The notes: generated from the letters alone by a model not told the origin. A DNA stretch of 64,000 bases from an uncultured Clostridia bacterium (GCA_948440265.1 CAOJOK010000005.1:16171-80170), one strand, 5' to 3'. Shown: positions 39,497 through 48,666, counted from the first letter of the stretch. Numbers and translations are program-made.

Positions 39497-40780
39497 TCAG
39501 CGTCTATGCAGTTTCTTTTTCGGGATAAGTGCGCAAACAACGGCAGCAATGGCAATAAGTAAACCTGCGGACAGCAAGATAGAAAGCCAATGCGTTTTCA
39601 CAGTATTGACTACTTTATCCGTCCCCGTCATTTCCTGCACGTTCACTTCATAATCTTCCGTTACTTGCGTTTGCGTAAAATCCGCTATTTCCGTACCGCT
39701 TACCGAGCGCACCGACGTTACCTGTAAATTTTGTGCATTTGCTTCCTGTACAATATCCACAAGCACGGTACCATATTCGACCGTTAAAGTGTCATATACT
39801 TCGCCGTCCACTTTAAAAGTAACGGTAAACAACTTTATTTCCCATTTTGCCGTGAGAACAAAGTCATTCTTAACGGCTTGATTTTCATACTTTGTTCCAT
39901 CACTCATATACCACCCGAGAAAATTATAACCAGTGCGATAGGGAATTGGACAATTAACCGCAGTATTCCATTCGACCGTCATTTGCTCCGTATCCAAACC
40001 GTAACCGCCGTTACAATCAAAAGTAACGGTAAATGTATTTATTTCGAATTTTGCGTAAAAATTCATATCCGCCGTTATGGGTTCGCCGCTATACGGTATC
40101 GTCAAATCTTCGTCCAAATACCACCCGACAAAAGTATATCCCTCCTTTATAGGCTCTTCTGGCAATTCAAGCACTTTTTCTTTATACTCGATACGAAGAT
40201 TATCCAACACGTCCGCAATTACTTCATCGGCAGTTGTATTACTTAAACTTTTTTCATACCGTGCGCCACCGTGAATATCTACGGAAAGCGATTTATCGCC
40301 AAAATAGATATTCAATTCCGCAAAAATAATATCCGGAACACTCGTAAAACAAATATAAAAATATAATTGAGGAGGATAAAAACCGCCTGTGGGTTTTTGA
40401 AAACCCGGCATAGTATAACTACCGCAAGAAAAATTAAAAGTATTATTTTCATTCGTTAAAAGATTTTTACAGTTAAAATCAAAAGATGAGTGAAAAACGA
40501 TTTTACCTTGTCCCATTGCAGCATACGATTCCACATACGTCGAGTACGGAACAATATCGATAAACGATGAATTTACCGAAGACGCTTTTAAAATCTTACT
40601 TTGTATACCCCTTTCCGTTTCTTCTTCTTGCGGTGTATCTAACCAACCGTAAGGATTCCAATTCTTAAAGCCGCTCGTTATAGCCGCCGTGACCGCAACA
40701 GCAAGCAATATAACCGCAACGGTCACAAGTAGCCATTTTATGCCATCGCTTCTTTTATGTCTTTTAAGTTCGTTTTTCAT
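39497..40780 (-). CDS. Surface protein with InlB-type B repeats and C-terminal TM (candidate pIII-like adsorption protein)
   Basis: EGYTFVGWYLDEDLTIPYSGEPITADMNFYAKFE and TGYNFLGWYMSDGTKYENQAVKNDFVLTAKWE repeats; N-terminal and C-terminal TM segments. Confidence 0.6.
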   Translation of the reverse strand: MKNELKRHKRSDGIKWLLVTVAVILLAVAVTAAITSGFKNWNPYGWLDTPQEEETERGIQSKILKASSVNSSFIDIVPYSTYVESYAAMGQGKIVFHSSFDFNCKNLLTNENNTFNFSCGSYTMPGFQKPTGGFYPPQLYFYICFTSVPDIIFAELNIYFGDKSLSVDIHGGARYEKSLSNTTADEVIADVLDNLRIEYKEKVLELPEEPIKEGYTFVGWYLDEDLTIPYSGEPITADMNFYAKFEINTFTVTFDCNGGYGLDTEQMTVEWNTAVNCPIPYRTGYNFLGWYMSDGTKYENQAVKNDFVLTAKWEIKLFTVTFKVDGEVYDTLTVEYGTVLVDIVQEANAQNLQVTSVRSVSGTEIADFTQTQVTEDYEVNVQEMTGTDKVVNTVKTHWLSILLSAGLLIAIAAVVCALIPKKKLHRR

Positions 40781-40982
40781 TTAACACCTCGCTTTTTCCC
40801 AATTCGTTTTTAACTTCGTCGTAACTGTTTGCAGCATAAATACCCAAAGGCTCGCCCTTACGAGTACAACCTGTTTCAACAAATACGCCGTCGTTTTCTT
40901 CTTTTAAACAGTGAATACAATACAGCGGAATAAGAATGCGCTCATTTGTGTCCTTTAATCTTACCTCCAAATATTCGTTCAT
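40764..40982 (-). CDS. Small hypothetical protein
   Basis: 72 aa, RBS cgaggtg, overlaps next gene. Confidence 0.45.
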   Translation of the reverse strand: MNEYLEVRLKDTNERILIPLYCIHCLKEENDGVFVETGCTRKGEPLGIYAANSYDEVKNELGKSEVLNEKRT

Positions 40983-41031
40983 TTCACACCTCGCTTAAAT
41001 TAAAATTTTTCTACATTTACAGTCGTTTACT

Positions 41032-41331
41032 TGCAAGCCGTCAAGTGCCTTTCGCGGCATAAACCGCTTCGCTATTTATTCCACGGAACACTTGACTGCT
41101 TGCATTTTCCGCTGCTTTCGCTAAAACGCCGAAAGCGACTCAAAAAGGATTGTGAACCTTTCCAAGTCGCTTTTGCCGGCGTTATTTTGCAACGGAAAAC
41201 CGTTCACTTGCTTTGTCACTTGCCGTTTTCTGTCTTTGCCTCTGCAATCTAAAAAGGATTATGAGAGGGGATAGGTGACGGCAGTTGTTTGAAAGATTAG
41301 CGTCAAAACCCGTCTACTACACACCCCCTAA
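41032..41331. repeat. Structured noncoding region, copy B (nested hairpins)
   Basis: Stems 41032-41047/41089-41104, 41105-41111/41193-41199, 41125-41131/41177-41183, 41132-41140/41065-41073 numbering by arm; homologous to copy A with compensatory changes (the last right arm is 41165-41173). Confidence 0.85.
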
Positions 41332-41763
41332 TGTTATTGCCATTTTAAGCAGTCCCGCATCGCTTTTACGCGCAGGCTTTACGTCGAACTCGACCGTCTT
41401 GCCGTCGCTCGTTACGCCGCGAAACATATATGTATCGTAAGTCGTAACCTTGCCGTTGCTGTCCGTTCTTTCCGCTTCGCCGAGTATGACTTCCACTTCG
41501 TCGCACATATCAAAAAGGTAGTCTATTACCTCGTAACCGCCTTTATCCGACGGTGCGAAGTCGACTTTCGTTTCCCTTTCGCCGACTTTGACGGGAAGCA
41601 TATAGCCGTAACACTGCCTTCCGTCGCGCGTCTTGTACAGTCTGCCGTGCTTGTCCACACTCGGGACACGTTTCACAAAAAGACGGGGAGTTTCCGAGAG
41701 AATTTCCGCTGCCGTCTTGACCGTTGCCGTTTCTGCTGCTTGTACATTCTTTTCATTTGCCAT
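41317..41763 (-). CDS. Candidate ssDNA-binding protein (pV-like position)
   Basis: 148-aa soluble beta-rich ORF next to structured region; function inferred from context and size only. Confidence 0.35.
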   Translation of the reverse strand: MANEKNVQAAETATVKTAAEILSETPRLFVKRVPSVDKHGRLYKTRDGRQCYGYMLPVKVGERETKVDFAPSDKGGYEVIDYLFDMCDEVEVILGEAERTDSNGKVTTYDTYMFRGVTSDGKTVEFDVKPARKSDAGLLKMAITLGGV

Positions 41764-41918
41764 TTGATTTACTCCTTTGCGGTGGCTGCCGCTATAAAAT
41801 ATTTACCCTTGCGGGCTGGCGGGAACGGCGGGGTTTGCACCCGCTTTTCATCGCTTCCGACGTTCCCCTAAACGGGGCAGGGAAGAAGAGAGAAAACCCT
41901 GCTTTCCGTTAATGCTTT

Positions 41919-42101
41919 TCAATGCGACCAAGTTTCAATGCACGAAATGCTTTCGCACAAATCGTCGATATCTTCCGTCAGCATTTGCAAACGTTTCAAA
42001 GCGATTACGTCGCCTTTTTTCATAGTGGACTCCGTTTCTTCGCGCTGCCGCTTTAAATCTCGAAGCGCGGCGTAATATATTTCAAGCGTGGATAAACTCA
42101 T
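41919..42101 (-). CDS. Small hypothetical protein
   Basis: 60 aa, co-oriented, RBS present. Confidence 0.4.
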   Translation of the reverse strand: MSLSTLEIYYAALRDLKRQREETESTMKKGDVIALKRLQMLTEDIDDLCESISCIETWSH

Positions 42102-42105
42102 ATAA

Positions 42106-42726
42106 TCATTCCTCCGTCATAGGTTCGTTGCAGTCAAGACAGAGAATACGAACTTCTTTCGTGGCTCTTACCGATTGACCGCAGATAGGGCATTTATATT
42201 TGCGTGTACTCGACGTACGCACCGTTTGACCTTTAAACACGGGAGAACGATAAATAATGCTTTTGGGGTTGTCCTTGACAAACTCCGCAATAAGCGCCGC
42301 TGTTCCTTCCGTGAGTTCCGTATGCGAATATCCTATCTTCGGCAGACATTGAACTTTCAAGCCGTGCATTTCGGCAATGCGCAGAAAGAGTTTGTTATGA
42401 TACGTTCCGCCGCGCGAGCAATCTTGAATGTGATTTTGACGAGCATAATTGTGACACATTTCGTGAATGAGCGTTTCTGCGATTTCAGATACGGAACGAT
42501 TGAGATATTGTGCCGTAATATTCAGTTCGTGCGCTCCCTCGTTTTCGCCACGCTCTTTCCATACCTTTTCGGTGGAATACCAGCCGAAAGCCTTATTCCG
42601 CTCGTCGCGCTGCACTGTTATTACCGGCTTTTCAAGCTCGCCGCCGAACAGTCTGCCGTTTATGTAATCGTATAGTTTTTCCAAATACTTGACTGTTTCG
42701 ATATACCTTTCCGTACCGTTTTCCAT
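42106..42726 (-). CDS. SprT-like metalloprotease domain protein with zinc ribbon
   Basis: ETLIHEMCHNYARQNHIQD HExxH; YKCPICGQSVRATKEVRILCLDC. Confidence 0.8.
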   Translation of the reverse strand: MENGTERYIETVKYLEKLYDYINGRLFGGELEKPVITVQRDERNKAFGWYSTEKVWKERGENEGAHELNITAQYLNRSVSEIAETLIHEMCHNYARQNHIQDCSRGGTYHNKLFLRIAEMHGLKVQCLPKIGYSHTELTEGTAALIAEFVKDNPKSIIYRSPVFKGQTVRTSSTRKYKCPICGQSVRATKEVRILCLDCNEPMTEE

Positions 42727-42746
42727 TCGTCAATCACCTCGTATGT

Positions 42747-42911
42747 TCAATAATCTTTCGTCAAGTTTTCGGTAAAAAAGAGAATATTCTCAATAAGCAG
42801 CTTGCACAAACTTGTATCTTTACCCGTACTTAACAATCTTGATTTTTCAAGCGAAAGTTTTTTATACATATCTTTCGCTTCTTTCAGATTCATACTTTTA
42901 AACAGTCTCAT
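42747..42911 (-). CDS. Small hypothetical protein
   Basis: MRLFKSMNLKEAKDMYKKLSLEKSRLLSTGKDTSLCKLLIENILFFTENLTKDY, 54 aa. Confidence 0.35.
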   Translation of the reverse strand: MRLFKSMNLKEAKDMYKKLSLEKSRLLSTGKDTSLCKLLIENILFFTENLTKDY

Positions 42912-42917
42912 ATCCGC

Positions 42918-43130
42918 TTATCCTCTTGTTACGGGAAGCAAGTCCCCGTAAATATTTGTTTCGTCTTTACATACAATTTCGACATATACGCGATATTGAT
43001 TGACGCTACCGCGATTGGGATATAACCCCGATACCGAACAATAGTTCACATTTTCGCCTTTGCCGAATGTCTCATAAAATCGTTGAGCCTGCTCGCACTC
43101 GGCTTTCGTACCCATTACCCGAATTTTCAT
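42918..43130 (-). CDS. DUF3970-like small protein
   Basis: MKIRVMGTKAECEQAQRFYETF...YCSVSGLYPNRGSVNQYRVYVEI. Confidence 0.6.
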   Translation of the reverse strand: MKIRVMGTKAECEQAQRFYETFGKGENVNYCSVSGLYPNRGSVNQYRVYVEIVCKDETNIYGDLLPVTRG

Positions 43131-43141
43131 AGCCGTTATCC

Positions 43142-43303
43142 TCAATGTATTAAGCGATAAACGCCGAGCAGACACCAACCCTTAAACCAATTCTTTGTCT
43201 TTTCGGCAAATTTTTTCCGTGCTTGTCTGACATTATCTGCGTCAATTATATGATACGCCGTGCCGCCCACGACCGTCGAAATTCTGAATATATACTCGTT
43301 CAT
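43142..43303 (-). CDS. Small hypothetical protein
   Basis: MNEYIFRISTVVGGTAYHIIDADNVRQARKKFAEK..., RBS cgaggtgg. Confidence 0.45.
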   Translation of the reverse strand: MNEYIFRISTVVGGTAYHIIDADNVRQARKKFAEKTKNWFKGWCLLGVYRLIH

Positions 43304-43518
43304 TTCACCACCTCGTTGCCGTTTTCGCTTTTGATAATGTTTTCGCAAATCGACAGTATGCCGATTATATCCGTCAATACGGTATAATCTTGAAAACAAC
43401 CTTTTCCGATTCCTTTCCCACAAAGTTCCGAAACAGAATCTTCGAAGAGTTTACCGTCTGCGCTGTCGTAATGTCTTAATATCTTCTCGATATTTTTAAG
43501 CCCTTGTTCCATTGTCAT
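43300..43518 (-). CDS. Small hypothetical protein
   Basis: 72 aa, RBS aaaggag, first gene of the element operon. Confidence 0.45.
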   Translation of the reverse strand: MTMEQGLKNIEKILRHYDSADGKLFEDSVSELCGKGIGKGCFQDYTVLTDIIGILSICENIIKSENGNEVVK

Positions 43519-43710
43519 AATTGTACTCCTTTGCGTAAAGCCGCCGCCCGTATATTAGAACGACACGGAATACAATTCGCTCCCTTTGCCGTTCCATTTT
43601 AATATAAAACTTTACCTTTCCTAAATTCTCTTTGAACGGCGAAATATTTGACTTTACGGCGCTCTTTATTGTATTATATAATGGAATTACTGTGTGAAAA
43701 GGAGAGAGTT

Positions 43711-44622
43711 ATGCCCGTAAAAATCGACCCCGATTTGCCTGCCGCGAAATTTCTCGACAGAGAGAATATATTCTATATGACCAACGAGCGCGCTCTTTCG
43801 CAGGAAATCCGTCCGCTGAAGATAGCCATACTCAATCTTATGCCGAACAAGGTTGCGACGGAAACACAGCTTTTGCGCCTTATCGGAAACACGCCGCTTC
43901 AGGTGGAGATTGTCCTTCTGCGCACCGCGAGCTATGACTCCAAGCACACCGACGAAGAATATTTGAAATCGTTTTATATGACTTTCGACGAAGCGATAGA
44001 GCGTCATTTGCGTTTCGACGGTCTTGTAATCACGGGCGCGCCCGTTGAGAAAATGGAGTTTTCGTCCGTTGCCTATTGGGATGAACTGCGGCGTATTCTC
44101 GATTGGGCAAAGACAAACGTCTATTCGTCGATGTACATTTGCTGGGCGGCGCAGGCGGCTATGTATTACCTTTACGGAATAGATAAATATCCGTTGAAAG
44201 AAAAGGCGTTCGGCGTTTTCAAACACAGGGTTTACAATAAAACAAATCCGCTTGTGCGCGGCTTCAACGACGAATTTGACGCTCCGCATTCGCGCTATAC
44301 CGAAGTTCGCCGAAAGGATGTGGAAAAGAGCGAACAGCTCGATATCCTTGCCGATTCGGAAGAAGTAGGGCTATATCTTGTCGGCAGTAAAGATTTCAGA
44401 CACGTGTTCGTTTTCGGTCACGGCGAGTACGACGTTGACACTCTCGATATGGAATACAAGCGCGATAAAGAACGCGGGCTTGACACGAAAAAGCCGCAGC
44501 ACTACTATAAAGACGGAAAGCCGAGTTTGACCTGGCGTTCGCACGAATCGCTTTTGATAAGCAATTGGCTGAATTACTGCGTATATCAAATGACGCCGTA
44601 TGATTTGACAGACTTGAAATAG
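43711..44622 (+). CDS. metA: Homoserine O-acyltransferase (MetA family)
   Basis: MPVKIDPDLPAAKFLDRENIFYMTNERALSQEIRPLKIAILNLMPNK. Confidence 0.92.
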   Translation: MPVKIDPDLPAAKFLDRENIFYMTNERALSQEIRPLKIAILNLMPNKVATETQLLRLIGNTPLQVEIVLLRTASYDSKHTDEEYLKSFYMTFDEAIERHLRFDGLVITGAPVEKMEFSSVAYWDELRRILDWAKTNVYSSMYICWAAQAAMYYLYGIDKYPLKEKAFGVFKHRVYNKTNPLVRGFNDEFDAPHSRYTEVRRKDVEKSEQLDILADSEEVGLYLVGSKDFRHVFVFGHGEYDVDTLDMEYKRDKERGLDTKKPQHYYKDGKPSLTWRSHESLLISNWLNYCVYQMTPYDLTDLK

Positions 44623-44637
44623 GAGATTGCAGATAAA

Positions 44638-46050
44638 ATGAGAAGAACAAAAATAGTATGCACTTTGGGCCCGGCTACGGACAGCTATGCCACGATAAAG
44701 AAACTGATAAAAGCGGGAATGAATGTCGCGCGTCTGAATATGTCGCACGGCAGTCACGAAGAACACGCAAAGCGGATAGAACTCGTCAAAAAAGCCCGTG
44801 AAGAACTGGCTATGCCGGTGGCCATAATGGCGGATACGAAGGGACCCGAGATTCGCGTACGCACATTTAAAAACGGAATTGCGCACCTTAAAGAGGGCGG
44901 CGAGTTCACGCTTACGACGGAGGAGTGCGAGGGCGACGACAGCAGAGTGTCCGTATCTTTCAAGGAACTTCCCGAGTATGTAAAGTCCGGCGACCCTATC
45001 TTGATAAACGACGGAATAATAGAACTTTCCGCGCTGTCCGTTTCCGACACCGAAATCAAGTGCCGCGTCGTTTGCGGCGGAGAACTGACAAACAGAAAGA
45101 GCATAAACCTGCCGCGCACGGTAATCGATATGCCGTATATTTCCGAAGCGGATAAAAGCGACATACTGTTTGCGTTGAGCCAGGACGTCGACTATTTCGC
45201 GCTGTCGTTCGTACGGTGCGTGGAAGACGTGCGCACGGTCAAACAACTGCTTGCCACAAAGAACGTTTCCGACGTGCAGTTGATTGCAAAAATAGAGAAC
45301 AGGGAAGGCGTGAACAATTTCGAATCCATACTTGCCGAGTGCGACGGAGCAATGGTGGCGCGCGGCGATATGGGCGTGGAAATACCGTTCGAAGAACTGC
45401 CGGCAATACAGAAAGAAATGATAAAGACCTGCTATAAGGCAGGCAAAAAGGTCATAACGGCAACGCAGATGCTGGAATCTATGATAAACAATCCCAGACC
45501 CACGCGTGCGGAGATTTCCGACGTTGCCAACGCCATATACGACGGAACGTCGGCAACTATGCTGTCGGGAGAAACGGCGGCGGGAAAATATCCCGTGGAA
45601 GCCGTCAAGACTATGGCGAAAATTGCCGAGACGGCAGAAAACAGTATAAACTTCAAAAAGCGGTTTGTCGCGCTTAATGCGGAGATAAAGACGATAACCG
45701 ACGCCGTGTCGCATTCCACCTGTGCAGCGGCGTTCGACCTCGAAGCAAAGGCTATCATAACAGTATCGCAGTCCGGTTATACGGCGAGAAAGGTTTCGCG
45801 TTTCCGTCCGAGCGCGCCCATAATCGCCCCTACGACAAGCAGTAAGGCATATAATCAGCTGGCTATGAATTGGGGCGTAACGCCGACAATGGCGGCGCAC
45901 CAGAATAATTCCGACGACCTGTTCAAGCACTCCATACAGTGTGCGCTTTCGACGGGCATAGTCAAAAAAGGCGACCTTGTGGTTTTGACGGGCGGCGTGC
46001 CCGTAGGCATTTCGGGCAATACCGACACTATGAGAATAGAGATAATCTAA
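44638..46050 (+). CDS. pyk: Pyruvate kinase
   Basis: MRRTKIVCTLGPATDSY; IMADTKGPEIRV; VARGDMGVEIP. Confidence 0.94.
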   Translation: MRRTKIVCTLGPATDSYATIKKLIKAGMNVARLNMSHGSHEEHAKRIELVKKAREELAMPVAIMADTKGPEIRVRTFKNGIAHLKEGGEFTLTTEECEGDDSRVSVSFKELPEYVKSGDPILINDGIIELSALSVSDTEIKCRVVCGGELTNRKSINLPRTVIDMPYISEADKSDILFALSQDVDYFALSFVRCVEDVRTVKQLLATKNVSDVQLIAKIENREGVNNFESILAECDGAMVARGDMGVEIPFEELPAIQKEMIKTCYKAGKKVITATQMLESMINNPRPTRAEISDVANAIYDGTSATMLSGETAAGKYPVEAVKTMAKIAETAENSINFKKRFVALNAEIKTITDAVSHSTCAAAFDLEAKAIITVSQSGYTARKVSRFRPSAPIIAPTTSSKAYNQLAMNWGVTPTMAAHQNNSDDLFKHSIQCALSTGIVKKGDLVVLTGGVPVGISGNTDTMRIEII

Positions 46051-46062
46051 TCGGAGAATGAG

Positions 46063-46737
46063 ATGAACAACAAGATATTGATTGTCGAAGACGACGCAAA
46101 AATTTCGCGGTTCGTATCGCTGGAACTGACGCACGAAGGCTATGAAACCGACGTTGTGGCGGACGGGCGCGTGGCTTTGGAAACGGCTCTCGAAAAGGAC
46201 TACGGTCTGATTATTCTGGACGTAATGCTGCCGTCGCTGAACGGCATAGAAGTGCTTCGTCGGTTGCGGCAGGTGAAGTCGACGCCGGTCATTATCCTGA
46301 CCGCGCGCGACCAGGTTATGGACAAAGTATCCGGACTGGACGTCGGTGCAAACGACTATATGACAAAGCCGTTCGCCATAGAAGAACTGCTGGCGAGAAT
46401 ACGCGCGAATTTGAGAAAGACGAGCGCGACGGGCGAAGTCATATCTATAGGCAAACTCGTCATCGACTGCGGCTCCGTTTCCGTTACATACGATTCTCAC
46501 CCCATAGAGCTGACAAAACGCGAGTTCGATTTGCTGACTTATCTGACGAGAAACCGCAATATAGTCGTGACGCGCGAACAGGCTCTCGACGCGGTGTGGG
46601 GATTCGAGTTCTACGGAAACACCAATGTCGTAGACGTTTACATTCGCTATTTGCGCAGTAAAATCGACGACGTGTATAATGTCGAACTTATTCAGACCGT
46701 GCGCGGCGCGGGCTATGTCATAAGAGACAAAGACTGA
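46063..46737 (+). CDS. OmpR-family response regulator
   Basis: VEDDAKISRF, LIILDVMLP receiver; winged-helix C-terminus. Confidence 0.92.
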   Translation: MNNKILIVEDDAKISRFVSLELTHEGYETDVVADGRVALETALEKDYGLIILDVMLPSLNGIEVLRRLRQVKSTPVIILTARDQVMDKVSGLDVGANDYMTKPFAIEELLARIRANLRKTSATGEVISIGKLVIDCGSVSVTYDSHPIELTKREFDLLTYLTRNRNIVVTREQALDAVWGFEFYGNTNVVDVYIRYLRSKIDDVYNVELIQTVRGAGYVIRDKD

Positions 46738-47957
46738 TGCAGGAAAATATCGAAAAAGAAGAAAAGAAAGAAGACGCCGCCGTCACCATAAAGGAGATTA
46801 AGGACGAGGCGAAGCCGCAGGTTAAAAAGAAAAAACCTTGGTGGCTCATCACGCTTGCCGTGGTGTTTTTTCCGATAACGCCTTTTGTCCTGCTGTTCAA
46901 TCTCATATTCCGAAAAATCAAGCTGTCGATAACTACAAAGACGACAATCATATTCACCGTTCTTTTCGGCGTGCTCATAACCGTTTACGTTATATTCATA
47001 ATAACGAGCATAGAGAGCCAATTGAATTCTTCGTCTATGGCGGACGCCGAAGGTTTTTTGAGAAAGATGAAAATAACGTCCGTCGTGCTCGTCATAGTGT
47101 TCGTGGCGCTGGGCGCGGCTATAGGAAATATTTCCAGTCAGTATATGATGACGCCGCTTCGTCGAATGATAGACCAGATAGACAAGGTGGACGGGAACAA
47201 TCTTTCAATGCGTTTGGACGCAGTGGATTCGCAGGACGAATTGAACGAGCTCACGCAGCAGATAAACGAAATGCTTAACGAGTTGGAAAGCACGTTCGAA
47301 AGACAGTCGAATTTTATTTCGGACGCAAGCCACGAGCTTAAAACGCCGATATCGGTCATACAGGGATATGCGAATATGCTGAAACGGTGGGGAAAGTCTG
47401 ACCCTGCGCTATTAGACGAGAGCATAGACACTCTGCTTGCCGAAGCCGAAAATATGAAAAGAATAGTCGAGCAATTACTGCTGCTCGCCAAAATAGGCAA
47501 CCTGACTATGAACAAGACGCGCTTCGATATGACGGCGGTGATAAGAGAAGCCGTGGATAAATACCGAATTGCCGAGTTGAATAAAGAAATAGTATTTTCC
47601 GGCGATGAAGAAATCTGGGTGGAAACCGATAAAAATATGCTGGTGGAATCGGCTCGCGCGCTCATAGACAACGCGATAAAGTACACCCACGACAGCGGAC
47701 ACATAGAAGTCGGCTGTCGGCGAACGGACGACGGAGCGACGATTTTCGTCAAGGACAACGGAATAGGAATCTCTCCCGAAAATCTGACGCATATATTCGA
47801 ACGCTTCTATCGGTGCGATAAAGCAAGAGGCAGGGCGGCGGGTTCGAGCGGACTCGGACTTACGATAACCAAGTCCATTGTGGAAATGATGGGCGGCAAA
47901 ATCGAAGTGGAAAGCGTCGAAGGGGAAGGCAGTACGTTTAAGATTTTACTGCATTGA
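46737..47957 (+). CDS. Sensor histidine kinase
   Basis: HAMP region, FISDASHELKTPISVIQGYANML, VKDNGIGI, SSGLGLTI. Confidence 0.92.
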   Translation: MQENIEKEEKKEDAAVTIKEIKDEAKPQVKKKKPWWLITLAVVFFPITPFVLLFNLIFRKIKLSITTKTTIIFTVLFGVLITVYVIFIITSIESQLNSSSMADAEGFLRKMKITSVVLVIVFVALGAAIGNISSQYMMTPLRRMIDQIDKVDGNNLSMRLDAVDSQDELNELTQQINEMLNELESTFERQSNFISDASHELKTPISVIQGYANMLKRWGKSDPALLDESIDTLLAEAENMKRIVEQLLLLAKIGNLTMNKTRFDMTAVIREAVDKYRIAELNKEIVFSGDEEIWVETDKNMLVESARALIDNAIKYTHDSGHIEVGCRRTDDGATIFVKDNGIGISPENLTHIFERFYRCDKARGRAAGSSGLGLTITKSIVEMMGGKIEVESVEGEGSTFKILLH

Positions 47958-47976
47958 GTTTAAAGGAGATAGAAAA

Positions 47977-48666
47977 ATGGACGATATTTTCAGAGCGGTA
48001 AAGCCGTCGCTGAACGAGCAGGCGGTCAATTATAAAAACCCGACGGGCGTCAAGCGCGGCAGGAACAGGATAATACTTTCGGTCGGTTGTGTGTGCATAG
48101 CCGGACTGCTTGTCGGGACGGGAGTTTACTATACGTTGAGTCAAAATCTTGCGCTGGGAATAGTGCTGTTTTGCTGTGCGGCTGTGTATGTGTTCGGGTG
48201 CGTGGTGTACGCGATTGACGCCGCGCGGCTGTTAAAACGTCCGTACGCCGTTTTAATCGACGACAGGTATCTCATACTGCGCGAGAAAAACGATTATCTG
48301 CACTTGCCGCTGAATATGATGCGCAGACTGACGATTGACTGCGAAGGCATAGAAGCACAGCTTGTCGTGAACGCAAACGGCGGCTATGACGTGCTGATAA
48401 AAGGCGACACCTTGTATTATACGGTGGAGAAAGAACAGAACACAATCGGCTCTAAATATATGCGCAAAATAGCTTTCATACTGAACTGTCTTGCCATAGC
48501 TTCAGACGATAAAATCAATTACGGCGAACGCTATGACGAACTGCTTGCGTCGGAACACGTCGAAGCGGAAGGGGCCGCCGCAGGACTAAACAAGGAGCTT
48601 GACGAGTTATACCGAAAGTCGCAGGAAAACGAGAAGACCGAAACGGACGGCGGCGGGACTCAATAA
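47977..48666 (+). CDS. Hypothetical membrane protein
   Basis: Two TM segments, RBS aaaggag. Confidence 0.5.
   Translation: MDDIFRAVKPSLNEQAVNYKNPTGVKRGRNRIILSVGCVCIAGLLVGTGVYYTLSQNLALGIVLFCCAAVYVFGCVVYAIDAARLLKRPYAVLIDDRYLILREKNDYLHLPLNMMRRLTIDCEGIEAQLVVNANGGYDVLIKGDTLYYTVEKEQNTIGSKYMRKIAFILNCLAIASDDKINYGERYDELLASEHVEAEGAAAGLNKELDELYRKSQENEKTETDGGGTQ

Larger units (their letters stand above)
29138..43632. mobile_element. Integrated element, candidate atypical inovirus-like (filamentous ssDNA phage) prophage
   Basis: 16-bp direct repeat TTTCCTAAATTCTCTT at 29138-29153 and 43617-43632; internal IS30-type transposase, HUH Rep, Zot/pI-like ATPase, small TM protein, secreted/TM proteins, SSB-like candidate; flanks are ordinary chromosomal genes. 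Confidence 0.6.

Noticed and set aside
41317-42726. Block 41.3-43.5 kb as a separate element from the block between the two hairpin copies
   Set aside because: Same gene orientation and small-gene style, and the 16-bp direct repeats enclose both. Not excluded: copies A and B could mark a fusion of two related elements.
44371-46500. 709-aa minus-strand ORF opposite pyk and the response regulator
   Set aside because: Antisense to confident conserved genes. Composition (His/Arg/Tyr-rich) is typical of a reverse-frame shadow ORF from biased codon use; no RBS or domain evidence.
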